From the NCBI RefSeq assembly GCF_009649845.1, contig NZ_WJIE01000011.1, forward strand, positions 219,543-283,542: a stretch of 64,000 nt of DNA, written 5' to 3'. Positions within the stretch are counted from its first letter, which is position 1, and every line of letters begins with the position of its first letter. Below the pieces are notes generated by a model. It was not told the origin of the DNA. It saw nothing but the letters and a program-made list of their open reading frames with translations, and did no database searches. Positions 54,524-63,794 of the stretch are shown here, piece by piece. The translations under genes were made by a program, and so were the position numbers. The DNA is from Polyangium spumosum (lineage in GTDB: Bacteria > Myxococcota_A > Polyangia > Polyangiales > Polyangiaceae).

Positions 54524-56245
54524 TCAGCGCCTCCCCTCGAACGGCGCGCCCGGCTTCGCCGCTCCTTGCGCCGCGGCCTCCGGGCAGGGCCCCCGCGAAA
54601 CGGCGAGCTTCCATTGCGCCCCTTCACCGATCACGATTCGTTTGTCCTGGAATGCCGGCAGGGCGCGTAGCGCCACGAGGGCGGACTCCGATTCTTTGTT
54701 TGGCTTGTGAGACCCGCCCACGGGCGCCTCGACGCACCCGACGAGCCCGTCCGCCGCGTCCAGGTGACGGAGCGCCCCGAGCGCCCGAGGCAAAAACTGC
54801 GCGACGTCCTGCGCCTCGGCCACGAGGGGCTCGGCGGGGATCACCACGTCCCGCACCGAGACCTCGGTCTCGAGGCTCCGCGACAGGTGCGCGCCGAGCA
54901 GCGCGACGCCGGGCTCGCCGAGCTGCGGCCCCTGGTGGACGACCTCGAACGTGATCGGCGCCCCCGCCGGGAACACGACCCGCACATTGAGGAGCGGCCC
55001 CGCGGCCGGCGGCCAGGCGTCGTCGAGCGCGCGCGCCACCTCCTCGCGGGTATCGTCGAGCCGCGGCGTCTTCGGCAGCGTGACCACCGGCACCTTCGAC
55101 GCCTCGATCCGCGACGTCAACGCGTCGAGCGCGGTCGCGTCCGGCACGGCGATCACCTGCACCTTGGGCACCGTCCCTGCGATGGCCGCGATCCGGCTCG
55201 TCAGGTCCTTCTCGAGCTGCGACGCCTCCTCTGCGCGCCCGAGCGTCACGAGCCGGACCGCCACGGCGTCCCGCTCCACCGTCACGCTCGACCGGACCGC
55301 GTTCTCCGGCAACGTGCCCAGGATTCGATGAATGCCCGCGCGCACCCGCACCTGCCACGTCACCTGCGCGAGCGCCTCGCGCAGGGGCACGTACACGCCC
55401 GCGACGAGCAAGAGCGGCATGAGCACGCGCAACAGCGGGCCGTACTTCAGGCCGAACACGAACCGCAACGCGCGCGCGATCCGCCGGATCAGCCCCTTCT
55501 GGTGCCTGTCGAGCTCGATCCGCTCGCTCGTCGACGCGCTCGCCCGGCTGTAGCCCAGGGCCAGGAAGCAGAGGACCGCGAAGAGCAGGATCGCGCAGAA
55601 GTTCGCGACGAAGAGCAGCCCGGCGCCGCTCCAGATGGGCTGCGCGCCGGTGCCGACGCCATACCCCACGACGCAGAGCGGCGGCACGAGCGCGATCCCG
55701 ATCGCCGTGCCCGCCGCCGTCCCCGCGCTGTCCGAGCCGGGCCGGATCGTCGTGTACGCGGCGGCGATCGCGCACAGGGTCGCGATCAAGAGGTCGAGCG
55801 CCGTCGGCGCCGTGCGCGCGGCGATCTCCGGCGTCACCTCCTGGAACGGCAGGGCGAGCGTCAGCAGCGCCGCGCTGCCCACGACGACCCCGACGCTCGT
55901 GGTCGTCCGGGCGAACGAGCGGAGCACGAGCAGCGGCGAGCCCACCGCGAGCCCCATTCCGAGCTCCACGATCGGCCCCATGAGCGGCGATATCAACATG
56001 GCGCCGATGACCACGGCGGTGCTGCCGAGCACGAGCCCGAGCGAGGCGATCCCCATCGCGAGCAGCAGCTTCAGCCAGTAACCCACCGCCTCGCCGGGGC
56101 TACGCGCGAGCATCGCGCTCACCGTCGCCTCGCGATCGGCGGGTCCGATGCCGAGCGCGAGCGCGAGCCTGTCCTGCGCCCCGCCGAGCATGTCCAGGAA
56201 CGACGGCGACTCGACCTCCGCGGTCGTGGGCTCCTGCTTGTCCAT
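54524..56245 (-). CDS. DUF389 membrane protein
   Basis: Encodes 573 aa from ATG 56245 (MDKQEPTTAEVES). The N-terminal half is the DUF389 region: six or so membrane helices with GLVLGSTAVVIGAMLISPLMGPI near residues 72-95, SFARTTTSVGVVVG, and AAGTAIGIALVPPLCVVGYG. A further helix pair precedes a periplasmic C-terminal part (about 300-573). This is two BON-like alpha/beta repeats (VRSSVTVERDAVAVRLVTLGRAEEA, VPKVQVIAVPD) and a final Cys pair. Transport activity is suspected for the family but not proven. The 134-bp gap downstream shows no clear terminator. Confidence 0.85.
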   Translation of the reverse strand: MDKQEPTTAEVESPSFLDMLGGAQDRLALALGIGPADREATVSAMLARSPGEAVGYWLKLLLAMGIASLGLVLGSTAVVIGAMLISPLMGPIVELGMGLAVGSPLLVLRSFARTTTSVGVVVGSAALLTLALPFQEVTPEIAARTAPTALDLLIATLCAIAAAYTTIRPGSDSAGTAAGTAIGIALVPPLCVVGYGVGTGAQPIWSGAGLLFVANFCAILLFAVLCFLALGYSRASASTSERIELDRHQKGLIRRIARALRFVFGLKYGPLLRVLMPLLLVAGVYVPLREALAQVTWQVRVRAGIHRILGTLPENAVRSSVTVERDAVAVRLVTLGRAEEASQLEKDLTSRIAAIAGTVPKVQVIAVPDATALDALTSRIEASKVPVVTLPKTPRLDDTREEVARALDDAWPPAAGPLLNVRVVFPAGAPITFEVVHQGPQLGEPGVALLGAHLSRSLETEVSVRDVVIPAEPLVAEAQDVAQFLPRALGALRHLDAADGLVGCVEAPVGGSHKPNKESESALVALRALPAFQDKRIVIGEGAQWKLAVSRGPCPEAAAQGAAKPGAPFEGRR

Positions 56246-56353
56246 CGCGGTTGCGATATCACGCTTCGGCCGTACGTCCACCAAGCAAATGGAGGCGGTT
56301 CCCCCGTGAAAACCGCTCGTGGGAGGGTTTGTCGACGCAGGCCCCGCCGCGCG

Positions 56354-57034
56354 TCAGCGCCGCCGCTCGGCGCGCGCGTGGGCCTCTTCTTCGCGCATCT
56401 CCGCCTCGGCCAGCGCCTCCTCCTCGGCCGCGCTCGAACCCACGCGCGCCCCCGTCCCCACGCGCACCCGCGGCCCCGCGAAACGATGCCCCGCCGCGTC
56501 GCGCACGTAATACCGGAGCGTCCCGTCGTCGTCGACCTCCAGCGTGACGTGCCCCTCCGGGCGCTTCGCCATCTGCGTGAGCAACGCGTCCGCCTCGGCC
56601 TCCGTGAGGTTCACGGCCCGCGCCAGCTCGGCCGGCGTCACCGACCCGGCGTTGCGCTTCGCCACCGCGAAGACCGCCTGCTCGTGCGCGCCTTGCTGAC
56701 GCTCCTTGCCCGTCTTCCAGAGCATCCGGCCGCCGAGGATGAAGACGAGGCCAAACAGAAGGCTCATCGCGGCGAGGAACCCGCCCACGATCCCCGCCGC
56801 CGCCGGGCTCAAGAACGAGAGCAACCCGCCGACCGTGAGCGCGAGCAAGAGCCCCGTGATGAGGACCACCCAGCCGACCACGCTCGCCACGCCGCCGCCG
56901 ATCTTCGACGGCTGGCCGGCGACGTTGACGGGCGTGTCGTCGAGGAGCGAGCGAGGCGCGCCGCAGGCCGTGCAATACGCGCGAGCTCCTCGCGCGATGG
57001 TGGGCGCTTCCTGGCGGCAGTTCGGGCATCTCAT
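56354..57034 (-). CDS. zinc-ribbon, two-helix membrane protein with winged-helix-like region
   Basis: Encodes 226 aa. It opens with a zinc ribbon (MRCPNC at 3-6, YCTAC at about 21-24). Two membrane helices follow (about 50-72 and 82-105), then a cytosolic winged-helix-like segment (about 120-165: VTPAELARAVNLTEAEADALLTQMAKR) and a Glu/Ala/Arg-rich coiled tail. Such proteins are frequent in myxobacteria and of unknown function. It is 99 bp downstream of the arrestin-like gene on the same strand. Confidence 0.75.
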   Translation of the reverse strand: MRCPNCRQEAPTIARGARAYCTACGAPRSLLDDTPVNVAGQPSKIGGGVASVVGWVVLITGLLLALTVGGLLSFLSPAAAGIVGGFLAAMSLLFGLVFILGGRMLWKTGKERQQGAHEQAVFAVAKRNAGSVTPAELARAVNLTEAEADALLTQMAKRPEGHVTLEVDDDGTLRYYVRDAAGHRFAGPRVRVGTGARVGSSAAEEEALAEAEMREEEAHARAERRR

Positions 57035-57133
57035 CGTTGGTTCCGCAGCTCCTGGCGGCCGAACATAAGGCCCCGATCCACCCGGGGGAAGAGGCGACGA
57101 GCGGCCGAGCAGGGCCGCGTCGCTCCTCGCCGT

Positions 57134-58195
57134 TCAGGGCGAAGGCGGGTGCACGAGGATCCGCTGCGTCTGCTTCCACGACACGAGGTCCGCCGTGCGC
57201 GCCGTCGCCGTGACCTCCCAGCGCACCTCGTTGTTCGGCGCGCCAAACGAGGGCGGACCCCGCAGCGGAATGCGGAACATCTCCTGGATCACGGTCACCC
57301 GGCCCGGCGGCAGCCGCAGCCTGCCCCGATCCACCAGGCGCCGCTCGCCGTGCAGGGAATGACGGTAATGGCGTGGCTCGTCCGGCTCGCTCGACGGGCG
57401 CAACACGACCTCCTGCGCCGAGACCGAGATCACGAGGTCCTTCAGCACCTCCGGCCGCCCCGGCTCGAACGAGACCGAGACCGTGAGCACCTCGCCCGCC
57501 CGCACGATCTCCGGCAACACGGCGAGCTCGGGCGGGCCCAGCCGCTCGCGCAAGGTGCGGCGCCGGAGGTGCGCGAAGAGCGCCGAGAGCCCGCCGACGA
57601 GCAAAAGCAACGCGAGGATCCGCGTGAACGCCCCCGCGCGCAGGACGAGCAGCGCCACGCTCGCCGCCGCGAGCGACACGCCGACGAGGGGGTGCTCCAC
57701 GGTCCGCGACTCGTCCCGCTTTTCGAGCGTGGCCTCCGGCAAGGGGCCCGGGTCGTACACGAGCGCGTATTTCGACGGCGCCTTGCGATACCCCGTCGCC
57801 GTGAGCGCGCGCGCCTCCTCGGTCCACGGGAGCAAGAGGATCCGCGCCTCGACGCGCTCGCGGGAGGCCCAGCCGAGCTTCGCCTCCACGCGCAGGGTCC
57901 AGCTCACCGTGAGGATATGCCCGTGGTAGGTGAGGGGGCCGGACGGCGCGGGGATCTCGAAAGGGACGAGCGTGGGCGCGCCGGGCGAGAGCGCGAGACC
58001 CGCGGCGAGCAAGACGGGCGCGCCGCGGCTGGAGAAGGGCTCGCCGCGGCTCTCGACCTCCCAGTCGAGCGAGGCCACGAGCTCGTCGCAGCGGCGGCTC
58101 TCCGGACATACGAGCTCCACGCGCCCGGTGATGAGCTCACCGGGCCTGTGGACGGCGTCTTGCCTGTCGAGGTGGATGGAGAGCCGACGCGACAC
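57134..58195 (-). CDS. arrestin/Spo0M-like membrane protein
   Basis: Encodes 353 aa from GTG 58195. Two beta-sandwich halves flank a pair of membrane helices (about 175-210). The first has HRPGELITGRVELVC, LVPFEIPAPSGPLTYHGHILTVSWTLRVEAK and ARILLLP, the arrangement seen in arrestin-like and Spo0M proteins. The second repeats it with VRAGEVLTVSVSF and FRIPLRGPPSFGAPNNEVRWEV. A likely interaction or scaffold protein; no catalytic motif is seen. Confidence 0.7.
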   Translation of the reverse strand: MSRRLSIHLDRQDAVHRPGELITGRVELVCPESRRCDELVASLDWEVESRGEPFSSRGAPVLLAAGLALSPGAPTLVPFEIPAPSGPLTYHGHILTVSWTLRVEAKLGWASRERVEARILLLPWTEEARALTATGYRKAPSKYALVYDPGPLPEATLEKRDESRTVEHPLVGVSLAAASVALLVLRAGAFTRILALLLLVGGLSALFAHLRRRTLRERLGPPELAVLPEIVRAGEVLTVSVSFEPGRPEVLKDLVISVSAQEVVLRPSSEPDEPRHYRHSLHGERRLVDRGRLRLPPGRVTVIQEMFRIPLRGPPSFGAPNNEVRWEVTATARTADLVSWKQTQRILVHPPSP

Positions 58196-58213
58196 GCGTG
58201 GGCCTCGCGCGTG

Positions 58214-60058
58214 TCAGAAGCGCGCCGAGACGCTGGCGCCGAAGCCGAAGAAGTTCGGGCTGATGAAGCTGCGGAGCGCGACCGTGCCTTCGCTCGGGTC
58301 ACGCTCGACGAACGTGCCGTTGTTGTCGCGGACGTATTGCAGCCAGAGCAGCGCCGACATGATCGTCGAGAGGTCCCATTTCAGGCTCGCGCGCGCCTGG
58401 AAGATGGGCACCGCGCCCTGGTTGACGGGCAGGATGGCGATGTTGCCCTGCTCGCGCACGACGACGGTGCGCGAGATCGGGGCGTTCGACTGGTCCACCG
58501 TGGAGGTGGAGAACGTCGACGGGAACTGGAGGCCCGCGCCGAGGCCGACGGTGAGCCGCGGCTTCGGGAGGTAATAATCCGAGGCGAGCGCGAGGAAGAA
58601 CTCGTTCGCGGTCGCGGCGTCGTTCGGCAGCGACTGGAACGGGATGTAGCTCGGCTGGTTGCGCAGGACGTACGGCAGGTCGCGATAGATGGCCGTGAAG
58701 CTGCCGCGCAAGAACCCCGATTTCACGTTGGCCTGGAACGCCGCGGCGCGGGCCTGCTGGAACGTGGTCCCGCCGGCGACGTCGAAATCCTTGACGCGTT
58801 GCCAGAGGTTCGTCGCCTCGACCGAGAGCGACCACGTCGTCTTGCCGGGGTTGTAGACCTCCGGCTTGAAGATGATCATCGGCTTGTTCGGGTCGTTCCG
58901 ATAAAGCGCGAAATCGATCGACTGCGGGACGGGCGTGTTCTTGTCGTGGACGAGGATACGCGTCGAGCCGCCGAGCGTGTAGATGCTCTGCCCCGCCACG
59001 TCCGGCAGGTCGAACTTGCCTTGCTGGAAATAACCACCGCCGACGTCGATGTGCAGGTAATCGTTGACCTCGACGCTGCCGCCGCCGAGCAAGCCGTAGT
59101 TCGTCTGCCCGATGCGGATCTCCTCGACCTCGCTCGTGCCCGGCGTCAGCGTCTGCTCGACCTGCACGATCGTCGCGGTCTTCAGGCCGAAGAACACGCT
59201 CCACTTGTCGCCCGTGTACTCGACCTTTCCGCCGGGCGCGCCGCCCTGCACGCGCGGGAAGATCGATTGATTGATGAACGGGTTCGTGCCGCCCCAGGAG
59301 ATGTCGTAGAGGTAGCCGAGGCGGAAGCGGTCGGTGTCGAGCGGCCAGAGGGTGACCGAGATGCCCTTCTTGCCGTCCTTCTTGCCGTCCGTGTGATAGA
59401 AGGCGCGGATGAACGAGCCGGCGTCGTAGAGCGATTGATTGAGGTTGTTCGTGGCGCGCGCGAGCGACGCGAGGTCGAAGCGCAGGACCATCGACGCCTC
59501 GGTGTCGAGGCCCTTGATGAACCCCGGCATCTTCTTGTAGAGCGCGAGGTGCGTCAGGTTCTCGCGGCCGGCGAAGCGCGAGTTCAGGTTGTCGAAGAAG
59601 AGCCGGTAGGTCCGCCGATCGCCGATCGAGAAGTCCGGCGAGAGCGGCTGCGCCTGCCCCGTCTGGTGCAGCACGTCGTCGTCGCCCATGACCCACGTCA
59701 GGCGGGTATCCATGAAATCGCCGATACGCACGGACGGCGGATTGTTGTCGACCGTCTTCACCGGCGGCGGCTCGGGCGACAGGAGCGGCACCACGACCGG
59801 CGTCACGGCCTTCGGCGGCTCGGGCGCGGGCGGCGGCGCCTCGGGCGCGGGCGGAGGTGGCGGTGGCGGCGCCTCGGTCGGCGGCGGCGCCGCGTCGCCC
59901 GTCTCCGGGGGCGGCTCGGGGGTCGTCCCCGCAGGCGGGGCCGCCGGTTCCGGCTGCGGAGCCGGCTGCGCTGCCGCGCCGGCGGCCGCGAGGACGAGGG
60001 CAGGGATCACGGCCAGGGTGACGCCGGCGGACTTGCGGAGTCGCATGCGGGAATGCAT
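58214..60058 (-). CDS. outer-membrane beta-barrel protein with Pro-rich N terminus
   Basis: Encodes 614 aa from ATG 60058 (or 60046). The signal peptide is cleaved near GAAAQP. Residues about 30-110 are Pro/Glu-rich, probably a periplasmic or wall-spanning stretch. The rest is a run of alternating amphipathic strands (TYRLFFDNLNSRF, FRLGYLYDISWGG, KLTVGLGAG-like RLTVGLGAGLQFP) ending in VSARF, a C-terminal aromatic typical of BAM-inserted barrels. Cys is absent. It is third in a run with the nucleotidase and the Cys-rich lipoprotein, 17 bp downstream of the latter. Confidence 0.82.
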   Translation of the reverse strand: MHSRMRLRKSAGVTLAVIPALVLAAAGAAAQPAPQPEPAAPPAGTTPEPPPETGDAAPPPTEAPPPPPPPAPEAPPPAPEPPKAVTPVVVPLLSPEPPPVKTVDNNPPSVRIGDFMDTRLTWVMGDDDVLHQTGQAQPLSPDFSIGDRRTYRLFFDNLNSRFAGRENLTHLALYKKMPGFIKGLDTEASMVLRFDLASLARATNNLNQSLYDAGSFIRAFYHTDGKKDGKKGISVTLWPLDTDRFRLGYLYDISWGGTNPFINQSIFPRVQGGAPGGKVEYTGDKWSVFFGLKTATIVQVEQTLTPGTSEVEEIRIGQTNYGLLGGGSVEVNDYLHIDVGGGYFQQGKFDLPDVAGQSIYTLGGSTRILVHDKNTPVPQSIDFALYRNDPNKPMIIFKPEVYNPGKTTWSLSVEATNLWQRVKDFDVAGGTTFQQARAAAFQANVKSGFLRGSFTAIYRDLPYVLRNQPSYIPFQSLPNDAATANEFFLALASDYYLPKPRLTVGLGAGLQFPSTFSTSTVDQSNAPISRTVVVREQGNIAILPVNQGAVPIFQARASLKWDLSTIMSALLWLQYVRDNNGTFVERDPSEGTVALRSFISPNFFGFGASVSARF

Positions 60059-60075
60059 GAGCAATCGAGGGTCCT

Positions 60076-61506
60076 TCAGTTCGAGCCTTGATCGTTGTCG
60101 TCGATGGTCCTGAGGCGAACGCAGGCTTTCGTGGAGGGCACGGTCGCCTCCACGCACCCCTGCGACTGGCACACGAGATCGTCGGGGCAACGCGCCTCGA
60201 TGGTCCAGTTCAAGGAGCCTCCGGAGAAATTACGCAAGGTGCCGGTGACCGCGTCGAGCAGCTCGCCCTTGTGCCCCGTCGGATCGAAGCTCGCCGCGGT
60301 GCCCGTCTGGATCTGGACCTGCGTGGTCCCCTTGAAGACCTTGTAATTGCCGCGCGCCGAATACGACGTCCACTCGGTGCACGCGGGGTCGGCGGAGCAG
60401 GCGTCCGAGCACGCGCCCTCGGCCTGGCTCTCGAAATCGACCTGCCCGTCGCCGTTGAGGTCGCAATTCGAATGGTCCGCGTCCGGGACGTTGTCGACGA
60501 CGGGCTTCGGCCCGAACTTCGTCGCGATGCGGAACCCCTCGATCCGCACGAGGCCGGACTCGAGCTTCTCCATCGCGTCGATGTCCTTGATCGTCGCGTC
60601 GTCGAGCACGACGGGCTCGGGCACCTGGCACGTCTCCTCGCCCTCGATCGGGTAATCGACGACGAACGAGGGGAACGAGAGCTCCGTGAAGCCGAAGAAC
60701 TCGACCACGGTGCCCGTCAGGTACGTCACGCGGTCGCAGACGCGCATCCCGGGCGGCGTGTTGAAGCTGAAGGCGAAGATGTGGTTGTACCCCGTCGCCT
60801 GCTCCGACAGGTCCGTCACGTAAAACCCGTCGCTCGCCACGCGCGTCACGACGAGCGGCTGCGGGCGGTCCGTGTTGATCTCGATGGCCTCGTACGGGAA
60901 AGGCGTCGTCGCGCCGAAGCCCTGGACGTCGCTGATCCGCGGCAGCTCGTAGGGCACGGGCGGCGAGATGCCGGCCGCGAACGAGCCCGTCCCCTCGTCG
61001 TCGTCGTCCGCGAACGCGCAGCCCGGATCGGCGGGGAAATCGATGAGCACGTCGCCGTCGTCGTCCTTGCCATTCGAGCAGGCCGGCCTGTCCGCGAGCG
61101 GCACGGGCGAATACCCGAGGTCCTCGACCCAGAGCCGCGCCGGGCCATACACGGCCGTCACGGTGACCGTGCCTTGCGCCTTGCCGTCGACGACGCGGAT
61201 GTTCCGGCCCGCCGCGCCCTCGCCCGTGACGTCGAGCACGACGCCCGGCTCGACGCTGATCCGCACCGTCCCGTCGAAATCGAGGGGCTCACCATAAGGC
61301 GAGCGCGCCTCGAGCTCGAACGCCCACGTGTCCTTGCGATCCCCGCGGTTCGCGGGCAGCGGCGAGGACGCGTCGGGGAGAGCCGCGCCGTTGACCTGCG
61401 TGATCCGCACGCGGAACGTGGACGCGCCGCTCAGCGGAGCGACCTCGTCCGTGCAGGCGCAGAGGCCGAGGAGCGAGAGGGCGGCGAGGGACGTGAAAAA
61501 CTTCAT
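60076..61506 (-). CDS. Cys-rich lipoprotein with an OB-like domain
   Basis: Encodes 476 aa. Lipobox LLGLCAC gives Cys18. After a beta domain (about 30-145) comes ACSNGKDDDGDVLIDFPADPGC (as pieces around residue 150), a calcium-type acidic loop common in myxobacterial secreted proteins. Residues about 190-300 fit the OB-like segment found beside extracellular nucleases (SDGFYVTDLSEQ, CDRVTYLTGTVVEFFGF). A second acidic loop (NCDLNGDGQVDF) and paired Cys follow. Its ATG overlaps the nucleotidase stop by 4 bp. It may help bind nucleic acids or nucleotides for the neighbouring enzyme. Confidence 0.75.
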   Translation of the reverse strand: MKFFTSLAALSLLGLCACTDEVAPLSGASTFRVRITQVNGAALPDASSPLPANRGDRKDTWAFELEARSPYGEPLDFDGTVRISVEPGVVLDVTGEGAAGRNIRVVDGKAQGTVTVTAVYGPARLWVEDLGYSPVPLADRPACSNGKDDDGDVLIDFPADPGCAFADDDDEGTGSFAAGISPPVPYELPRISDVQGFGATTPFPYEAIEINTDRPQPLVVTRVASDGFYVTDLSEQATGYNHIFAFSFNTPPGMRVCDRVTYLTGTVVEFFGFTELSFPSFVVDYPIEGEETCQVPEPVVLDDATIKDIDAMEKLESGLVRIEGFRIATKFGPKPVVDNVPDADHSNCDLNGDGQVDFESQAEGACSDACSADPACTEWTSYSARGNYKVFKGTTQVQIQTGTAASFDPTGHKGELLDAVTGTLRNFSGGSLNWTIEARCPDDLVCQSQGCVEATVPSTKACVRLRTIDDNDQGSN

Positions 61507-63794
61507 TGCCCGACCATCCGGATACGACCATCGGAGAAGTTCCCGATGTACCGATCGACGCAAGAGAGGTACTTGCAGGTCTCGCCCGCGGTCCTGCAGG
61601 GCGCGAGCCCCTCCTCGCATTCACGCTCGACCGAGGCGGACGGCGCGTTCTCGCAGACCGAGCGCTGGAAGGCCGCGACGTCGTCGCGGCAGGCCCGGAG
61701 CACACACGTGCCGGCCTCGCAGGGGCGGGCCGGGTCGGACGAGCAGGTGTCGCCTTCGATGACGGATTCGGGGCAGGCGCAGACGAAGTCCTTGTCGAGC
61801 TTCGTGCAATCGCCGTCGGTCTTGCAGGCGATGGGCTCGTCGTGGTCACACACGCCGCTCTTCGTGCAGGTGGCCGAGAGGCCGAGGAGCGAGGAGCACT
61901 CGTCGGATTGGCTGCCGTTGCCATTCTGATCGGCGGGGCAGGGGGGCCGGATCGTGCAAGGCTCGCCGGCGCGGATGTAATCGACGAGCGCGTCGCGCTG
62001 CTGGATCTGCGTGTCGAACTGCGTCGTGTTGCGCTGCAGGACGCGGAAGCCGCTGCCGCCGCCCGCGAGGTAGTTCGAGGTGGCGAGCTCGTAGCTGGCG
62101 AGCGAATCGAAGGGCTGCCAGCACACGCCGCCCTCGACGTCGCAGCTCCCGAGGCCCTTGTCGGGGCAGTCGGCGTCGCTCGCGCAGTTGACCTTGGGGT
62201 TACGCGCGCCGATGTAGATGTCCGTCGCGACGCCGGGCGGGCCGTCCGGGGTCTTGCGCTGCGTGCAATCGACCACGATACGCGCGCCCGCGATCTGGAC
62301 CTGCGAGACGCAGCCGCGGCCGGCGGACCTGCGCGCCACGAAATCGAAGAGGTCCTGCACCTCGACGCCCGAGAGCTGCATCTTCGAGATCGAGTTGTCG
62401 AAGGGGAAGATGTTGTACATCTGCTCGACGGTGACCGGACCGGGCACGAGATCGGCGCGGATGCCCGTGGTGTTGGTCATCGAGAAATCGGTCTGCACGC
62501 CGAGGCGGAGCCACATCGCCGTCGCGATCATGTTGCCGAGGGGCGAGTCGCCGCCGCTCGTCGAGAAGCGCCGCGAGCCGTCCCGCGCATACCCCACGAG
62601 CAGCTCCAGGTTCGCGAGCGCGTCGAGGCTCTGCGAATACGGCTCGAGCGTCGCGAGCACGATCGGATCCTCGGGCACGGCCTCCGTCACCGGGAAGAGC
62701 CGATAATCGTTCGAGATGACCTCGAAGCCGTTCGCCGGGTCGTACGGGGAGGCGCCGCCGGCCTCGCCCGGGAAATCCTCGGGGTCGTTCGAAACGATGA
62801 GGTCGAGCCGGCCGACGTACTTGGCGAACGCGCCGGAGTGGGCGAGGACGACGTCGCGCGGCCGGCAGTAGCGCCGGACCTTGCCGGTCTCCGCGTTCGG
62901 ATCGTTCAGCTCGATGTAATAGCTGTTCACGGCGGCGTCGTAGTTCGCCGAGCAGTCCCGCACGCGCTTCGGCGGCTGGAGCACGATGTGGTTGTGCCCG
63001 CCGAGGATGACGTCGATGCCCGTCGTGTTCTGGATCATGCGCTCGTCGACCTCGAGGCCGAGGTGCGTGACGAAGACGACGACGTCGACGATGGGCCGGA
63101 GGAGGTCGGTGTAGAACTGCGCGACCTCGACGGTGTTGAGCGGGGTGATCCCGAGCCGGTTCGGCGCGTCGAAGATCGAGGTCATGCTCGACAGGTTGCC
63201 CATGCCGATGAGCCCCACGCGCAGGCCGTCGAGGTTGAAGACGGTGTACGGCTGGAGCTGCGCGCCGAGCGGAGAGGCGCCGGGCTGCGCCGGGTCTTCG
63301 AGCAGGTAGTTGGCCGCGAGGACGGGGAAGTTCGCCCAGTTCTGGAGCTGGATCCCGAGGTTCAGGGCGCCGCGGTCGAACTCGTGGTTGGCGACGAGCA
63401 TGGCGTCGACGCCCATCGCGTCGAGCGCGCGAATCTCGGCCTCACCGGAGAAGAAGTTGAAGACGGGCGCGCCCTGGAAGCAGTCGCCGCCGTCGACGTG
63501 GAGGACCCGCGAGGCCCGCGCCCGCTCCCGCCCGACGATATGCGAGATCCGCGCGGCGCCGCCGACGTTGGCGATGCTGAGCGCCTCGCCGAGCCCGAGC
63601 CCCGAGTCGACCTGACCGAGCTGCAGGTTGTACGGGTAGAGCCGCGAGTGGATGTCGGAGGTGTGGATCAGGGTCAGGTGGGTCTGACCCTTGAGCTTGG
63701 GGGTAGGCGCGGGTTCTTCACAGCCCGAGCCCAGGGCCAAGGTCGCAAAGAGGGGCGCGGCCAGGAGGGGGGCCAGGAGGCGTCGGAAGCGCAT
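61503..63794 (-). CDS. 5'-nucleotidase/metallophosphatase lipoprotein
   Basis: Encodes 763 aa. Lipobox ALGSGC gives Cys25. The metallophosphatase domain has HTSDIHSRL, DGGDCFQG, MLVANHEFDRG, VFVTHLG and GGHNHIVL, supplying the two-metal ligands. The 5'-nucleotidase C-terminal domain follows (about 400-560: SPLGNMIATAMWLR, FPFDNSISKMQLSG, ELATSNYLAGGGSGF). The last 140 residues are Cys-rich with repeated CKTDGDCTK-like loops, an extension beyond the usual UshA length. It should release phosphate from nucleotides outside the cell. It heads a run with a Cys-rich lipoprotein and an outer-membrane barrel. The 206 bp to the window edge show nothing else recognised. Confidence 0.9.
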   Translation of the reverse strand: MRFRRLLAPLLAAPLFATLALGSGCEEPAPTPKLKGQTHLTLIHTSDIHSRLYPYNLQLGQVDSGLGLGEALSIANVGGAARISHIVGRERARASRVLHVDGGDCFQGAPVFNFFSGEAEIRALDAMGVDAMLVANHEFDRGALNLGIQLQNWANFPVLAANYLLEDPAQPGASPLGAQLQPYTVFNLDGLRVGLIGMGNLSSMTSIFDAPNRLGITPLNTVEVAQFYTDLLRPIVDVVVFVTHLGLEVDERMIQNTTGIDVILGGHNHIVLQPPKRVRDCSANYDAAVNSYYIELNDPNAETGKVRRYCRPRDVVLAHSGAFAKYVGRLDLIVSNDPEDFPGEAGGASPYDPANGFEVISNDYRLFPVTEAVPEDPIVLATLEPYSQSLDALANLELLVGYARDGSRRFSTSGGDSPLGNMIATAMWLRLGVQTDFSMTNTTGIRADLVPGPVTVEQMYNIFPFDNSISKMQLSGVEVQDLFDFVARRSAGRGCVSQVQIAGARIVVDCTQRKTPDGPPGVATDIYIGARNPKVNCASDADCPDKGLGSCDVEGGVCWQPFDSLASYELATSNYLAGGGSGFRVLQRNTTQFDTQIQQRDALVDYIRAGEPCTIRPPCPADQNGNGSQSDECSSLLGLSATCTKSGVCDHDEPIACKTDGDCTKLDKDFVCACPESVIEGDTCSSDPARPCEAGTCVLRACRDDVAAFQRSVCENAPSASVERECEEGLAPCRTAGETCKYLSCVDRYIGNFSDGRIRMVGQ

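Noticed and set aside
54707-60091. A very long open frame (about 1,790 codons) on the plus strand across the DUF389-to-barrel region.
   Set aside because: It lies antisense to four or five well-supported genes. Its product is Arg/His-rich with no domain, as expected when GC-rich codons are read in reverse.
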